A DNA stretch of 64,000 nucleotides from Argyresthia goedartella (Eukaryota > Arthropoda > Insecta > Lepidoptera > Argyresthiidae). Location: assembly GCA_949825045.1 (NCBI GenBank), contig OX463810.1, positions 37,954,201-38,018,200 of the forward strand, written 5' to 3'. Within the stretch, counting starts at the first letter, position 1. Every line of letters begins with the position of its first letter. Under the pieces are notes generated by a model. It made no database searches, was not told the DNA's origin, and worked only from the letters and a program-made list of their open reading frames with translations. The position numbers and the translations under genes are program-made. This document shows positions 52,766 through 62,760 of this stretch, one piece after another.

Positions 52766-55765
52766 TTATTTGTCTCTATTAAAATACTCATTGATAGAAT
52801 AGAAACAACGACAGATGAGCCAATCATGTAATTTAGTTTTAAACAAATTAAATCGTAGATCTTTCAATTCTGTTGGTAGGGCATTGTATATTTTTATTGC
52901 CATATGAAAGACATTTTTCTGCACTGAAGTTAGTTTGCATTTATGAACAAATAACCTCTCTCCAATGTTTTCTCTCTGGGTTCGAATTGTCATTTCTTTA
53001 TTTTTAGGAAAATATGTAGGATGTTTTCTAACAAAAATTACTATTTGTTTGATATATAGACATGGCAATGTCAGTAGTTTAAATTTGATGAACAATGGCT
53101 TGCAAGTGTCTCTAGCATAGGCTCCTGAGATAACTCTCACACATTTCTTTTGTATTTTAAAAAGTTTTTCTATTTCTGTCGAGTTACCCCATAATATCAG
53201 TCCATATTGTAGAATGGACGCGACATATGCGTGGTAAGCGTTCAGTGCGACTTGCTCCGAGATTGTATCTTTGAGACGGCGGAGAGCGAATACGAATCTG
53301 TTTAATTTTGTAGAGATTACGTCTATATGAATTTTCCATTTGCAGAATTTGTCCAAATAGAGACCTAAAAATTTTGTGGAGCTGACTTCTTCTATTTCCT
53401 TGTTATCGTACGAAATATTTAATTTAAGTGGTTGTCTTTTTTCAGTGTGAAATTGCATCATCTTCGTTTTATTGATATTGACATTTAGATTATTTTGATT
53501 AAGCCAATTTATTATTTCAGTCACTGTGTTATTAATGTTTGCTTCAAAGTTACCTAAGTCGTTACCTTTAATAATCACGGTTGTGTCATCTGCGTATAGG
53601 ATAGTCTCATTAATCGTAACATCAGGCAAGTCATTAATGTATAACAGGAATAAACTTGGTCCCAAAATACTTCCCTGAGGAACTCCATATTCATTTCGTT
53701 CGTATGAAGATTTATATTTCTTCAGTTTATTATTTTCATCAAATCTCGAAATTTCTGTACATTGACATCTATCTTTTAAATAGCTTTTTATCCATTCATT
53801 TGCTATACCTCTGATTCCGTACTTTTCTAGTTTTTCATTGAGCAGACCATGGTGCACAAAGTCGAAAGCTTTGCTCATATCAAAGAAGAGTGCAACGACA
53901 GGTGTTCCTGAGTCAATACATTCGGTTATAGATTTTACTAATTGGAAATTTGCTAGTGTGGTTGATTTATCTTTAAGGAAACCGTTTTGTTCTGGTCTTA
54001 TAATATTATATTTCTCCAGATAACCATTGAGTCGTTTTAAGAAAACCTTTTCTACAACTTTTGAAATAATTGGTATGAGCGTTACTGGTCTGTATTGGTT
54101 TGAGTTTGTTTTTTCTCCGTGTTTAAATAGTGGCTTGACAATAGAGTGTTTAAGTTTTTCTGGGAAGATACCTTGACTGAGGGAGAGATTTATAACGTGA
54201 CTTAAGGCGTGTATAATATGAACTGCACATTTTTTTAAAATACGAGTTGATAATTCATCATAACCCACCGAATTTGTATTATTGATGGACATTATTACTT
54301 TCTTTATCTCGTCGGGGTCGGTTGGTTGAAGAAATATATTGGAGTTGTGATTTTTGATGTTTGGTTTGTTTGTTCTTTTAGGATTCTCTATTTTTGTAAG
54401 ATTAATGAAATAATTATTAAATGCGGTCGCAATGTCAAAGGGGTTAGTATATTTTACATCGTTATGAGTAATTTCTTCAATGTCATTATTGCCTAAGTTT
54501 TGTTTAAATACATGTGTTTTGATGAGATTCCAAATAGCTTTTATTTTGTTATTTGTATTCAAAATGAAGTTCTGGTTGCCTATTCTTTGTGATTGTAAAA
54601 TACATTTTCTAAGTATGTTAGAATAGTTTTTGTACTGGGTTTTATACGTTACTTTATTATCTTTCGCCATCTGATATTGGAAATATAACTTTCGTTTATT
54701 TGCACTACACTTTTTTATACCTTTAGTAATCCATCTGGTTTTGTTCGATTTTGTAGTTATTTTAGCTATACATTTTGGGAAACAGAGATTATAGAATAAT
54801 ATGAGAATCTCATGAAATTTATCGAATGCCTCATTTGCCTTATTACATTCCCAAACTTCATAGAATGTGAGTGATGATATGCAATCTATGAACTTCTCTA
54901 CATTTTCTGCACTAAAATCCCTTTTTTCTTCGAACCAAAAACTCTTTACGGTTTTTAATTTCATCGGTATTTCCAAGGTTTGACCTGTGTTATGGTCTGA
55001 GAGGCCAAGGTTATGTACGGTACCTGTCGCAGAGTTAATGTTGCTGACAATGAGATCTATGCAAGATTTTTGTCTCGTTGCCTCTATTATATGAGATTTC
55101 AAGTTATATTGTTGTAGTAATTGTTTAAGCCTTATCGAGAAACTGTTTGTTTTTAGGATATCTATGTTTAAGTCTCCTGTTATTATTATTTTCTTCCTAT
55201 CTTTCTTTGTCAAAATTTGTAATAATTCATCTAATTTGTTAAAAAATATATCTACGTCAGACTTTGGAACTCTATAAATGCACAATATTACCAGTTTATT
55301 ATCTATTATTTCTATACCACAGCACTCAAAATGTCTTTTTATAGTAAAATCTTTTGTAATACTCAAGTTTGTACAATTTATACGTTTATCAATTAGTATA
55401 CAGACTCCTCCACGTTTTATATCAGTTCGTGAATAAAATGAAACCAAATTATAATCTTTTAAAACTAGGTTGTTTTCATCTCCAGACTTTATGAATGTTT
55501 CTGAGAGACAGATGATATCAATATGTTTACCATTATTATTAAATTCGTCAAGTGTAATATTTACAATATCTTGTTTATTAAGTATGCCCGCTATATTTTG
55601 ATGGAAAATTGTGACTTTGTCCTGTATTACTTTCTGATTGCTAGGTTTGACTTTTTCGTTATATTGAGATTTATCAATAGCGTTATTTATTGTTTGTTTT
55701 ATTACATTATATTGGCTCACTTTACTGCTAGTTGCGTTGTCTTTATTCAGAACGAAAAAACTCAA
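52766..55765 (-). CDS. LINE ORF2: APE-type endonuclease and reverse transcriptase
   Basis: 999 codons, no stop. Endonuclease blocks: FHQNIAG (Asn57), ICLSETF (Glu89), RGGVCILID, IYRVPKSD, TGDLNID (Asp198/Asn200), SCIDLIV, LSDHNT (Asp257/His258), the complete active-site set. A linker with a WNLIKTHV block leads to RT motifs: NQYRPVTLIPIISKVVEK, FFDMSKAFD (motif A, Asp629), NEYGVPQGSILGPSLFLL, LYADDTTV (catalytic Asp726/727), TKFLGLYLD thumb, and the C-terminal AIKIYNALPTELKD. The protein would nick target DNA and reverse-transcribe the element RNA in the nucleus. The start overlaps the end of ORF1 by 23 bases in another frame, suggesting reinitiation or coupled translation. It lacks an RNase H domain, as usual for CR1. 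Completeness suggests recent activity. Confidence 0.95.
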   Translation of the reverse strand: MSFFVLNKDNATSSKVSQYNVIKQTINNAIDKSQYNEKVKPSNQKVIQDKVTIFHQNIAGILNKQDIVNITLDEFNNNGKHIDIICLSETFIKSGDENNLVLKDYNLVSFYSRTDIKRGGVCILIDKRINCTNLSITKDFTIKRHFECCGIEIIDNKLVILCIYRVPKSDVDIFFNKLDELLQILTKKDRKKIIITGDLNIDILKTNSFSIRLKQLLQQYNLKSHIIEATRQKSCIDLIVSNINSATGTVHNLGLSDHNTGQTLEIPMKLKTVKSFWFEEKRDFSAENVEKFIDCISSLTFYEVWECNKANEAFDKFHEILILFYNLCFPKCIAKITTKSNKTRWITKGIKKCSANKRKLYFQYQMAKDNKVTYKTQYKNYSNILRKCILQSQRIGNQNFILNTNNKIKAIWNLIKTHVFKQNLGNNDIEEITHNDVKYTNPFDIATAFNNYFINLTKIENPKRTNKPNIKNHNSNIFLQPTDPDEIKKVIMSINNTNSVGYDELSTRILKKCAVHIIHALSHVINLSLSQGIFPEKLKHSIVKPLFKHGEKTNSNQYRPVTLIPIISKVVEKVFLKRLNGYLEKYNIIRPEQNGFLKDKSTTLANFQLVKSITECIDSGTPVVALFFDMSKAFDFVHHGLLNEKLEKYGIRGIANEWIKSYLKDRCQCTEISRFDENNKLKKYKSSYERNEYGVPQGSILGPSLFLLYINDLPDVTINETILYADDTTVIIKGNDLGNFEANINNTVTEIINWLNQNNLNVNINKTKMMQFHTEKRQPLKLNISYDNKEIEEVSSTKFLGLYLDKFCKWKIHIDVISTKLNRFVFALRRLKDTISEQVALNAYHAYVASILQYGLILWGNSTEIEKLFKIQKKCVRVISGAYARDTCKPLFIKFKLLTLPCLYIKQIVIFVRKHPTYFPKNKEMTIRTQRENIGERLFVHKCKLTSVQKNVFHMAIKIYNALPTELKDLRFNLFKTKLHDWLICRCFYSINEYFNRDK

Positions 55766-57200
55766 TTTTTGCGTTTGTATCCGCAGACGCCATTGAATCT
55801 GTTTGTGTCTGTTTATCTGCCAAAGTTAACATACAAGTTTGGGTATTGGTCATTAAATGGGTTCTACCAAACCCTGACAAATTCTGTCGTGATTTTGCAT
55901 ACTGCGCAATCTTTTGTGCGTATCTAATACCTAAAATTTCCCGCAGCATAACTCTACATACATATAGCTTGTTAAACCTCTCTCTATTAAAATATTCTTC
56001 GTCACTTAGGTCTAAGAAAGTGGTGTTGGCAAATCGAGAACACAGATGTCTGTAAGTGTAGTTAACTTTGTTCTCATTCAAATACATATTGTTACGAACA
56101 TTACAAAGTATTATCTTAGTTTTTCCAAGCATGCTCAAATTATAATAAAGCAAAGATTTTAGCCTAACGGGATCCTTATCATTCGAGCCCCCTAATATGA
56201 TAATGCAGTCATTTTCGCCATAATCTTTGCACAGTGTAGAGCATGATCTCAACACCTGGTCCATTGTGGCGTATGGCTTGATAACAGACTCTACGCTGAA
56301 TTTTTCTCCCAAGAGTTTTTGCAGAAGTTCACGTAGACCCCTGCCCTGTTCATCAGCTAGGATCATTATTCGATGCATGTGCAATGATTGCGTTTTCTTC
56401 TTAGCAGATATTTGTATTGACTCTAATTCATTTTTGGCCCGAGACTCTATGGTATTGCCTGGTGAACTTTCTGGCCTGTTATGATTAAGCTTTGAGTCTT
56501 TTGTCGGCAGTATTTTCGTGAATTTTTCTTTGGGGTCTGGCTGTGCAACGAGACTGGTGTATATAAGCGGTGTTTTCCGTGCAGATCCCATTTGTATTTT
56601 GCGATACTGAGGAGAGTAGAATTTTAGGTATGGTTTGTGTGCGGGTATCGAGTCTTCTAGACCCACAGCTTTATATAAATCAATTTTCTTAGTTTTTTCT
56701 GCTAGGAGCTTTTTTAGGGACGATATTTCCAGACTAAGGTTTTCTATTTCTCCGTTTGCAGTTTCAAGTTCCGCACGCAGCTTATGGTTGCTCTCTCTCA
56801 AGTCTTCCAGCTGCTCCCCGTTCTCAATTACACCAGGAAGGCTTTGGTAGCTGAGGTCCAAGTTAATAGAGTCATTTTGTTGATGAAGACTTGGAATCAG
56901 TTGTCGAGGCCTTCTCTGTGTGACGTTCTCATGTGCCGAGATAGGTGTAAGAGGGTCAGTATGGCTGCTGTTTGAGGGTGATGATGGAGATGATGAAGAT
57001 GATTTGTCCTGTTTTGGGGGTTCTTGTCGTTGTACGTGACGCTGACATGTGTCACATGTAAAACTCTTCCACCGCGCCATGTTCGCCATGTAATAGGCAG
57101 ACGTAATATTCAAACAGTTATGATGAAAATGGTTTTTACATTTTGAGCAAGTAATAGATTCAATTGTGTGAACGAATTCTCTGCATTCTTTGCACAGCAT
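55743..57200 (-). CDS. LINE ORF1: PHD finger, coiled coil, SGNH-like domain
   Basis: 485 codons, no stop. Residues 3-52 have a full Cys4-His-Cys3 PHD pattern (C3, C6, C18, C21, H26, C29, C49, C52). A Ser-rich linker follows, then a predicted coiled coil at about 127-176 (LRAELETANGEIENLSLEIS). The C-terminal part has the outline of an SGNH-type esterase fold: IMILADEQGRGL at about 278-289 and CIIILGGSND at 332-341. The first block normally carries the nucleophile in G-D-S; here it reads A-D-E, and no Asp-x-x-His is evident near 400-420 (EEYFNRERFNKLY), so it is probably not catalytic. Such ORF1 proteins bind element RNA and may oligomerise. The PHD could read chromatin. Confidence 0.9.
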   Translation of the reverse strand: MLCKECREFVHTIESITCSKCKNHFHHNCLNITSAYYMANMARWKSFTCDTCQRHVQRQEPPKQDKSSSSSPSSPSNSSHTDPLTPISAHENVTQRRPRQLIPSLHQQNDSINLDLSYQSLPGVIENGEQLEDLRESNHKLRAELETANGEIENLSLEISSLKKLLAEKTKKIDLYKAVGLEDSIPAHKPYLKFYSPQYRKIQMGSARKTPLIYTSLVAQPDPKEKFTKILPTKDSKLNHNRPESSPGNTIESRAKNELESIQISAKKKTQSLHMHRIMILADEQGRGLRELLQKLLGEKFSVESVIKPYATMDQVLRSCSTLCKDYGENDCIIILGGSNDKDPVRLKSLLYYNLSMLGKTKIILCNVRNNMYLNENKVNYTYRHLCSRFANTTFLDLSDEEYFNRERFNKLYVCRVMLREILGIRYAQKIAQYAKSRQNLSGFGRTHLMTNTQTCMLTLADKQTQTDSMASADTNAKIEFFRSE

Positions 57201-57734
57201 CTTGCTTTTGTTTTTGTACCTAGCAGCGACCTCTAGTGGTGTACCACAATCTAGAATTGTATATTGAGCCTGGTGTCACCCTCTATTGTAGAACGGCGGA
57301 ATCTGCTATTCGGTTGTAGATGGCATAACTGTCGTGTCCGGTCGCTACTCGTCAACAGATGGCGCGACATGTCGTTGTTTTGGTGAAAATTAAATCGATT
57401 TTAGGTTAGTTTTGCAAATTTATTACATGTATTGTACTGTATTGACCTGTATATCACATTAATTAGTTCGTGTAGTCACATAACACTGTCACTGTTTTTG
57501 TATTTCGTGTCCTTTCACTTTGTTGTTCGAATTTTTGTGGCCGTTGGCGTCACTGTATTTTTGTGATTAAACTGTGTTTCTCGTCGCATTTCACTATGGT
57601 TCAAAGTTTATTAGTTGCTAAATCACTTTAGGGTTAACAACAAACTATTTGGTGAAGATACTATGCACTTTAGACACAAAAACAGAAATATTTTTACGGA
57701 GCCGTTGTTTACTCGATATGACGCCGTAACTGAA
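57201..57734 (-). other. LINE 5' UTR
   Basis: Non-coding sequence upstream of ORF1 on the minus strand. An internal promoter is expected here, but I see no unambiguous motif. Confidence 0.5.
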
Positions 57735-58135
57735 CCGTAACTGTAACTGAAGGGTGCCAAACTAGACCCTATTACTAAGCCTCCGCTGTCCGTCCGTCCG
57801 TCCGTCTGTCACCAGGCTGTATCTCATGAACCGTGATAGTCAGACAGTTGAAACAGTTCACAGATGATATAATTATGTTGCCGCTATAACAACAAATACT
57901 AAAAAACAGAATAAAATAAATATTTCAGGGGGTTCCCATATAACAATTCATTCAATAACAGATGAATGCACTGGTTACGCACATTGAGTGTGAAAGTAGC
58001 CGCACCAATAACTTTGTAAACAACATTTTGCTATGTAAAATCCAAACTATTCACTTCACACCAACCCTACCATTGTACGGTGGTACGGAACCCTTCGTGC
58101 GCGAGTTTGACTCGCACTTGACCTTTTTTTTTTTT
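57735..58135 (+). repeat. GGGTTCCGTA-type repeat, right part
   Basis: AAGGGTGCCAAACTAGACCC, CCGCTGTCCGTCCGTCCG, GTTGCCGCTATAACAACAAA, CGCACCAATAACTTTGT and GCGCGAGTTTGACTCGCAC follow the order seen at 36149-36570. Ends in a T-run. Confidence 0.75.
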
Positions 58136-58914
58136 TTATCTTCAGCAATTTAGAAAAAACTATAAAAACAATACGTACCCCACATTCATCTCCTTAATAT
58201 TTTCTGCTCCTGCCTTGTCATTGACACTCAAAAAGGTGTATTAAGTTACCGGCTCCGCCACCTCTCACGGTAAAAGGCGACACGCCGAAATGTACATTGT
58301 AATTGTCTTGCATTATTTTCATCCGACAAAAGTTCCCAAATGTAAATAATCATAACCTAACAAGACAGCGTGTTGTAGCTGAATGGTGTAAGTAGAAATG
58401 CCGTAAAAACGCTGAGGTTTCTGTGATAGAGTATAATGCAGGAGAGCAGGTGTAGAAGCGAGGCGATGCATGATTAATGCAGCGAACGCGTGCATGCTCT
58501 TAGCACGTGCCAGCTACTTACAAAATGGAAATAAAGAGGATACGTCGTTCTGCTCATTCACGTTTCGAGGTTTTATGGTTGGTTAGCGTAACGAGGCGAC
58601 GTCGCTTGGCTGTAGAGTTTCAGACGTCGTTATATCCAATTCACTTCTTAACTTAACAGTTGTTTTATACAATTTTAGATTTCGTCACCAGTAAATTCAT
58701 ACAAGTCATGCAATTCGTATGAACAATGTTATTGGTCTGATGCGGTTTGCCCCTCAGCACCTTAGCAAACAGAAATACGATGAATGGCCGAGAAAGAGCG
58801 CCAAATTAATTAGTCCGAATTGGTATTTATTGAGAATTCTAAAAATATGTACATTTACAATAAAATTAATATAATAAAATAAGGCTAGTACTTATTCGCA
58901 CATCAAAAAATATA
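58136..58914. other. Anonymous sequence
   Basis: No gene or bounded repeat is recognised. Confidence 0.4.
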
Positions 58915-59150
58915 TTTGAAAATACTGATTTTCTCAGCAAAAAAGGATCAGCAAAAACACTTTTTATGTTTTAAGTGTTTTTGTTGTTCTTACTTGTTCA
59001 ACCTAACACGAATGATAAAGGGGGCTTCGCTTCATTCACCCCTTTTACCCTTCACCTAAGCTACCGCAGTATTTTGCCCTGACATTTGCTGTAAAGATCA
59101 GTATATTTGCAGTAATAATCAGTAATATTGATGTGCAGTTTAATATTTAC
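58915..59150 (+). mobile_element. Core-and-arms repeat, copy D (Arm type 2)
   Basis: Left arm AATACTGATTTTCTCAGC and GGATCAGCAAAAACAC, core TGTTCAACCTAACACGAATG with hairpin GGGGGCTTCGCTTCATTC, CTTCACCTAAGCTACCGCAG, right arm ATTTGCTGTAAAGATCAG, ending GATGTGCAGTTTAATATTT. This is the best copy for the core. Confidence 0.65.
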
Positions 59151-59696
59151 AATAAAATAATTGCTAAATAGAGAAAAAGAAAGAAAAAGTAAAAATAGGT
59201 AAAAAAAAATGGGCCAAATCGCTGCCGCCGTCGCTGGGCAAGGTGCCGAGAAGACTGGCGGCATCACCTCGCTGTACAGCGCGGGTCAGCCATTGCGCAA
59301 GGTAGGCTCCAGCCCACCAGTCATTGCAGGAAAGGAGGAAAGTTTTTTAAACAGCGCTCTTCTCGTTTCTTTGTTTATTTTTTCCACGGAATGAGTGTCA
59401 TCGCGTCCGGCCTTTTGCCATCGTCCCGCGATATGCCTGCTGGCTCCAGATGTGACCTTTGAGGGTCAGCCTCAAAGGTCAACACTAAGAGAAGTAAAAG
59501 AAATCAAATTAAGGAAGATAATTTATTGATATTTAGATGGGTCGGCCAGATCAAATGTGATCAAAGATTTAAAAAGTGGTAAAAAATAGAAACTTAAAAT
59601 ATGAAGATAAAAAAATAACACAAGATGAGTAAGTAAGTCTGAGTAGGTAATATGGGGCGCGATTCACCATAACAGGACTCGTTGTGGTTTTAGCCC
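59151..59696. other. Anonymous sequence
   Basis: A 61-codon plus frame (59209-59394, MGQIAAAVAGQGAEKTGG ...) sits in a GC-richer patch but has no known motif. GACCTTTGAGGGTCAGCCTC followed by AAAGGTC at 59454-59480 forms a small hairpin. Confidence 0.35.
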
Positions 59697-59757
59697 GGTT
59701 GGGTTTTAACCCGCAGGGTCTTAACCGGGTTAAGACCCTGCGGGTTAAAACCCAACC
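59697..59757. repeat. Perfect hairpin, 28-bp arms
   Basis: GGTTGGGTTTTAACCCGCAG and eight further bases (59697-59724) are exactly mirrored at 59730-59757 around the loop CCGGG. Either half also contains the smaller inverted word GGGTTTTAACCC. Confidence 0.9.
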
Positions 59758-59851
59758 AACAATGTTGTCGGTAATTAAGATGAAGAATCCGGTATGGAAA
59801 CCCGGTAGGGTATTCCCTCCCAGGTAGGAACCAGGAAACACTGAATTACTT

Positions 59852-61113
59852 TACCGTCGAATGGGGTGACTATGTGCCACATTTTGAGGTTTCTCAGCCC
59901 TAGCAAGAAAAGTACAAGTTTTTTCTTCATAAAAAAAATACACATGTATTCACCATTTATTTATTCATCAATATTTGAGATCAATAATCGAATATGTGTA
60001 GACATTTAGAAGGGGAAAAAATATATCGGTGGCACATTCTCACCCTATAGGTCGGGGGGAAAATGTGCCACGTTACATTTCCATCTTTAGATCGTACATC
60101 TTTAGGATTGGCACAAAGACACCCTAACACTATTAGAGTATATGCCATAGACAATATAATAAAAACAAAAACAATGGAGTTGCCATACAAAAAAAAATTG
60201 TTCGTAGTAGAAAATATTCAATCTATTTCCATCAATTCAGCAATTCGAAAAAGACCCCTTTTAGATATTTGTATTGGCTCCTTTATAATTTTAATGATGC
60301 TGGACTCTTTGTACCAAACTATATCGCTTTTATTAGGCCATTTCCAGAAGTTTCCTGATTTTTGCCTGATTTTGAAATAAAAGCACGCTCCTCATGTTCA
60401 CTGAATACAGTTTGTCCTCCGGGTTTTCGAGGAGCTTTACCCTTTAATTTGGACGATAAAGTATTTCTGTGTACACCATACTTCTCTGCTGCAGCACGCA
60501 CTGAAATACTTTTAGAGCGAATTTATTCTAAAACTTTTTGTAATGTCTCCTCTGTATAGTTTTTATATGACCTACACCCGACAGGCCTCACATATTGACG
60601 CGGCATCGTGTCCGCTGTAACAACATATTTTTTATATATTAATATTATATTATAGTAGAAGATCAGCTTTGCAACATAGCAACCCAGTAAGACCACAAGT
60701 TGGCACAATGTCACCCGCCTAGTATGAACTTTTTGAAAAATTATTTTTATTTTATTTCAAGAAAGAGATATTGGAATGATTATAAATGGATAATGACAAT
60801 AACTAATAGTACTGTAGACCCAACATACCTTAAATATGACATCAGAAATAGTTTCTTTCTCACACTCAAAATTTTCCGCAACAAACGAAAAAACGAACTG
60901 AGAGCATAATTTTTCACAACCATTTGACATAACAGTGTTGCCACTAAGTGTTTATTAAATGCTACCATTAATTGCCAATAAAGTAAAGAATCGTTTACTT
61001 TTAATTAGAATAAAAAATAATCTTAGACATTGGCATAAATCCATGTTTGGTGGCCCAGCACCCACATTGCACATTCTCACCTGGAAGGCACATAGTCGCC
61101 CCATTCGACGGTA
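59852..61113 (-). mobile_element. pogo-like DNA transposon, internally deleted
   Basis: Terminal inverted repeats start TACCGTCGAATGGGG, then GACTATGTGCC, at 59852-59878 and (inverted) 61087-61113, with one visible mismatch over 27 bp. TA at each tip fits a Tc1/mariner/pogo target site. Internal GTGGCACATT and GGCACATTCTCACC words repeat near both ends, as transposase-binding subterminal repeats often do. Only the DNA-binding start of the transposase is identifiable. Confidence 0.75.
60319..60606 (-). pseudogene. psq-type helix-turn-helix N-terminus of a pogo-like transposase
   Basis: The frame starts MPRQYVRPVGCRSYKNYTEE at 60606, has one TAA at 60523-60525, and continues in phase with SVRAAAEKYGVHRNTLSSKL, KGKAPRKPGGQTVFSEHEER before losing similarity and stopping at 60319. 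S-V-R-x-A-A-x-x-Y-x-V-x-R-x-T-L-x-x-K-L-x-G is the psq helix-turn-helix, followed by the start of a CENP-B-like DNA-binding segment. It would recognise the transposon ends. The DDE catalytic domain is missing. A host psq-domain gene is a possible alternative, but the flanking TIRs favour a transposon. Confidence 0.75.
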
Positions 61114-61212
61114 CTTTAAGAAAACGCCATAGTAGAGGAATTTTGGTCTGTTAGTAAATTTGCAATCAGTCAAGTCATCAAGTGTCAAAAAAGTCAAAGC
61201 AATCCAGGGGGG

Positions 61213-61389
61213 TTACCACAACGTCTTATGCCGATTCAGATTTTTGATCCGCAAAATTACGTCTTTAGTCTTAAAACTAATCTTGGTATTATGTAAATAA
61301 AGCCCATTTTGGCGAATTGTAATGGAAATGGTTGCCATAGTGATGTTCTTGTTTTGAACCTAATTTGAATCGGAAAAAGATTGTGGTAA
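61213..61389. mobile_element. TTACCACAA-type MITE, copy 2
   Basis: TTACCACAACGTCTTATGCC at the left and AATCGGAAAAAGATTGTGG then TAA at the right are inverted to each other at the tips (TTACCACAA, TTGTGGTAA). The interior aligns with 47795-47982. Confidence 0.75.
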
Positions 61390-61476
61390 CCCGCCAAACT
61401 CAAAGTCATAAACAAAATGAAGAAAAAGAAATAAATGAAAATAAATAAGGTTGACATGCGACAACGTCACACGGTA

Positions 61477-61833
61477 TCACGGGGACACCTGCACTAGCAA
61501 AAGCCCGGCGAATAACATCATTGAATGCTGCGTGGCGCGACAGGCGGCCCCAGCACTGCGACATGCCAGTCCATGGTGGTCCAGTTGGTCCACGTCTCCC
61601 CCACAGCGGCAGCGATGTGGCTCGTTGGTCTTGGCCCCCAGCCTGGCTCTTACAGCTAGACTAAATGTAGTCCTCTCCAGCAGAGTGCCTAAACTCGCCG
61701 AGGAGAGCGCATTCAACCAGTACGCCGACTCCGGCTCACAGGAGGCCAAGAGACGAGCACGCCCATTCAATTGTCGTTTTCTTTTGCTTACTTGAAAGAC
61801 GTACGGAAGCGACATTTCCATGTTCACAATCAC
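61477..61833 (-). pseudogene. Fragment of a retroelement-associated protein
   Basis: A 118-codon minus frame containing RARLLASCEPESAYWLNALS, SLGTLLERTTFSLAVRARLG, HRCRCGGDVDQLDHHGLACR and RATQHSMML. I recognise the pattern W-L-x-A-L-x-S, G-T-L-L, V-x-x-R-L-G, C-x-C-x-x-x-V-D, H-x-L-x-C, R-H-x-x-L-N-D from invertebrate retroelement-like proteins where it follows a reverse transcriptase. The Cys/His set could bind zinc. It is not followed by the downstream segment of that family, so the fragment is truncated. Exact family and function are uncertain. Confidence 0.5.
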
Positions 61834-62329
61834 AATTTTGCATTAGCTACGTAATGCAGGAATCTGCCCACGTCACAGCAGGATTACCCTCGCTACGTGG
61901 CAGAAACCACAATTTATTCCCGAGTTGCGGTGCTTGCGGTACAGGCAGCTGTTGCCAAGTCTGCTGGAAAAGCGGTCACCAATGTTACCAACATTTTGTC
62001 TTCTCAAATAAGGTTCAAGCGTTTTCATAACCTGAATACTTTGTCGTATTCTCTGAAGAGAGGCCGCTATCAGCAAGCGTCAACCAAGAGCCAGCTGCCA
62101 AATACGGCATTTTGTGCTCTTGGGAGCAATCGACACTTTATTGCTATTCGTTTTTCAAAGACTCGGGCCCCAGATGGTTGGACCATACTAGTCATCGCGA
62201 GTAGACCTGAATTAGCACAGGATAGTACAAGTTGGCACAGGATAGTATAAGTGGGCACAAAGAGGCTACCGACAAATAAGTGTCTGAATATGCTTGATTT
62301 CTGTCACACGCCGCAGGTCCTGATTCATT
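61834..62329. other. Anonymous sequence
   Basis: Overlapping open frames on both strands (plus 61897-62250, 117 codons; minus 62076-61873) have no known motifs. GCACAGGATAGTA words recur at 62217-62247. Confidence 0.4.
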
Positions 62330-62469
62330 ACGTCAAGAATAGATTTTGATTATTATTGTACGGGTATTATTTACATATAAAATGTTGCAAGGGCGGACTC
62401 CGAATGATTTTGAATTCAAAATTATCTTAATTCTGGTCTGCATGATCACTAGAGTTATCCTTTGGTGGA

Positions 62470-62760
62470 TTTTTAGGTTTCGTTACCTGTACTGTAGGCT
62501 ACCAAACGGGTCCATTTTACTAAGCATTGGCTGTCCGTCTGTCTGTCTGTCCGAATGTCCGTCAGCGGGTTGTATTTCATGAAAACATAATACATAGAGT
62601 TACATTTTTTACAGAATGTGTACTTTTATTGGCTACAGAAACAAATATTAAATCACACGTGTTTTTAAAAAACACACAGGAGAAGTGTTTTTTGCATTTT
62701 GTCTTACACGTTGGTACGGATTCGTGTGGGAGTCCGACTCGCACTTGAGAGATTTTTAAA
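62470..62760 (+). repeat. GGGTTCCGTA-type repeat, diverged copy
   Basis: AGGTTTCGTTACC, CAAACGGGTCCATTTTACTA, (CTGT)n around CTGTCCGTCTGTCTGTCTGT and the terminal GAGTCCGACTCGCACTTGA mark the family. The interior differs from the 36.1 and 57.7 kb copies. Confidence 0.55.

Larger units (their letters stand above)
52501..57734 (-). mobile_element. CR1-like LINE, apparently intact
   Basis: On the minus strand: 5' UTR of about 530 bp, ORF1 (485 aa), overlapping ORF2 (999 aa), 3' UTR of about 240 bp and a 3' tail of five ATTTG-type pentamers (52501-52526). Both ORFs are uninterrupted. PHD plus SGNH-like ORF1 with endonuclease-RT ORF2 is the described architecture of CR1-group LINEs. The 5' boundary is placed where the older repeat resumes, with CCGT as a possible short target duplication. 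Confidence 0.85.

Noticed and set aside
59209..59394. 61-codon frame starting MGQIAAAVAG
   Set aside because: An N-terminal Gly and Ala-rich start hinted at a gag, but nothing downstream supports an LTR element.
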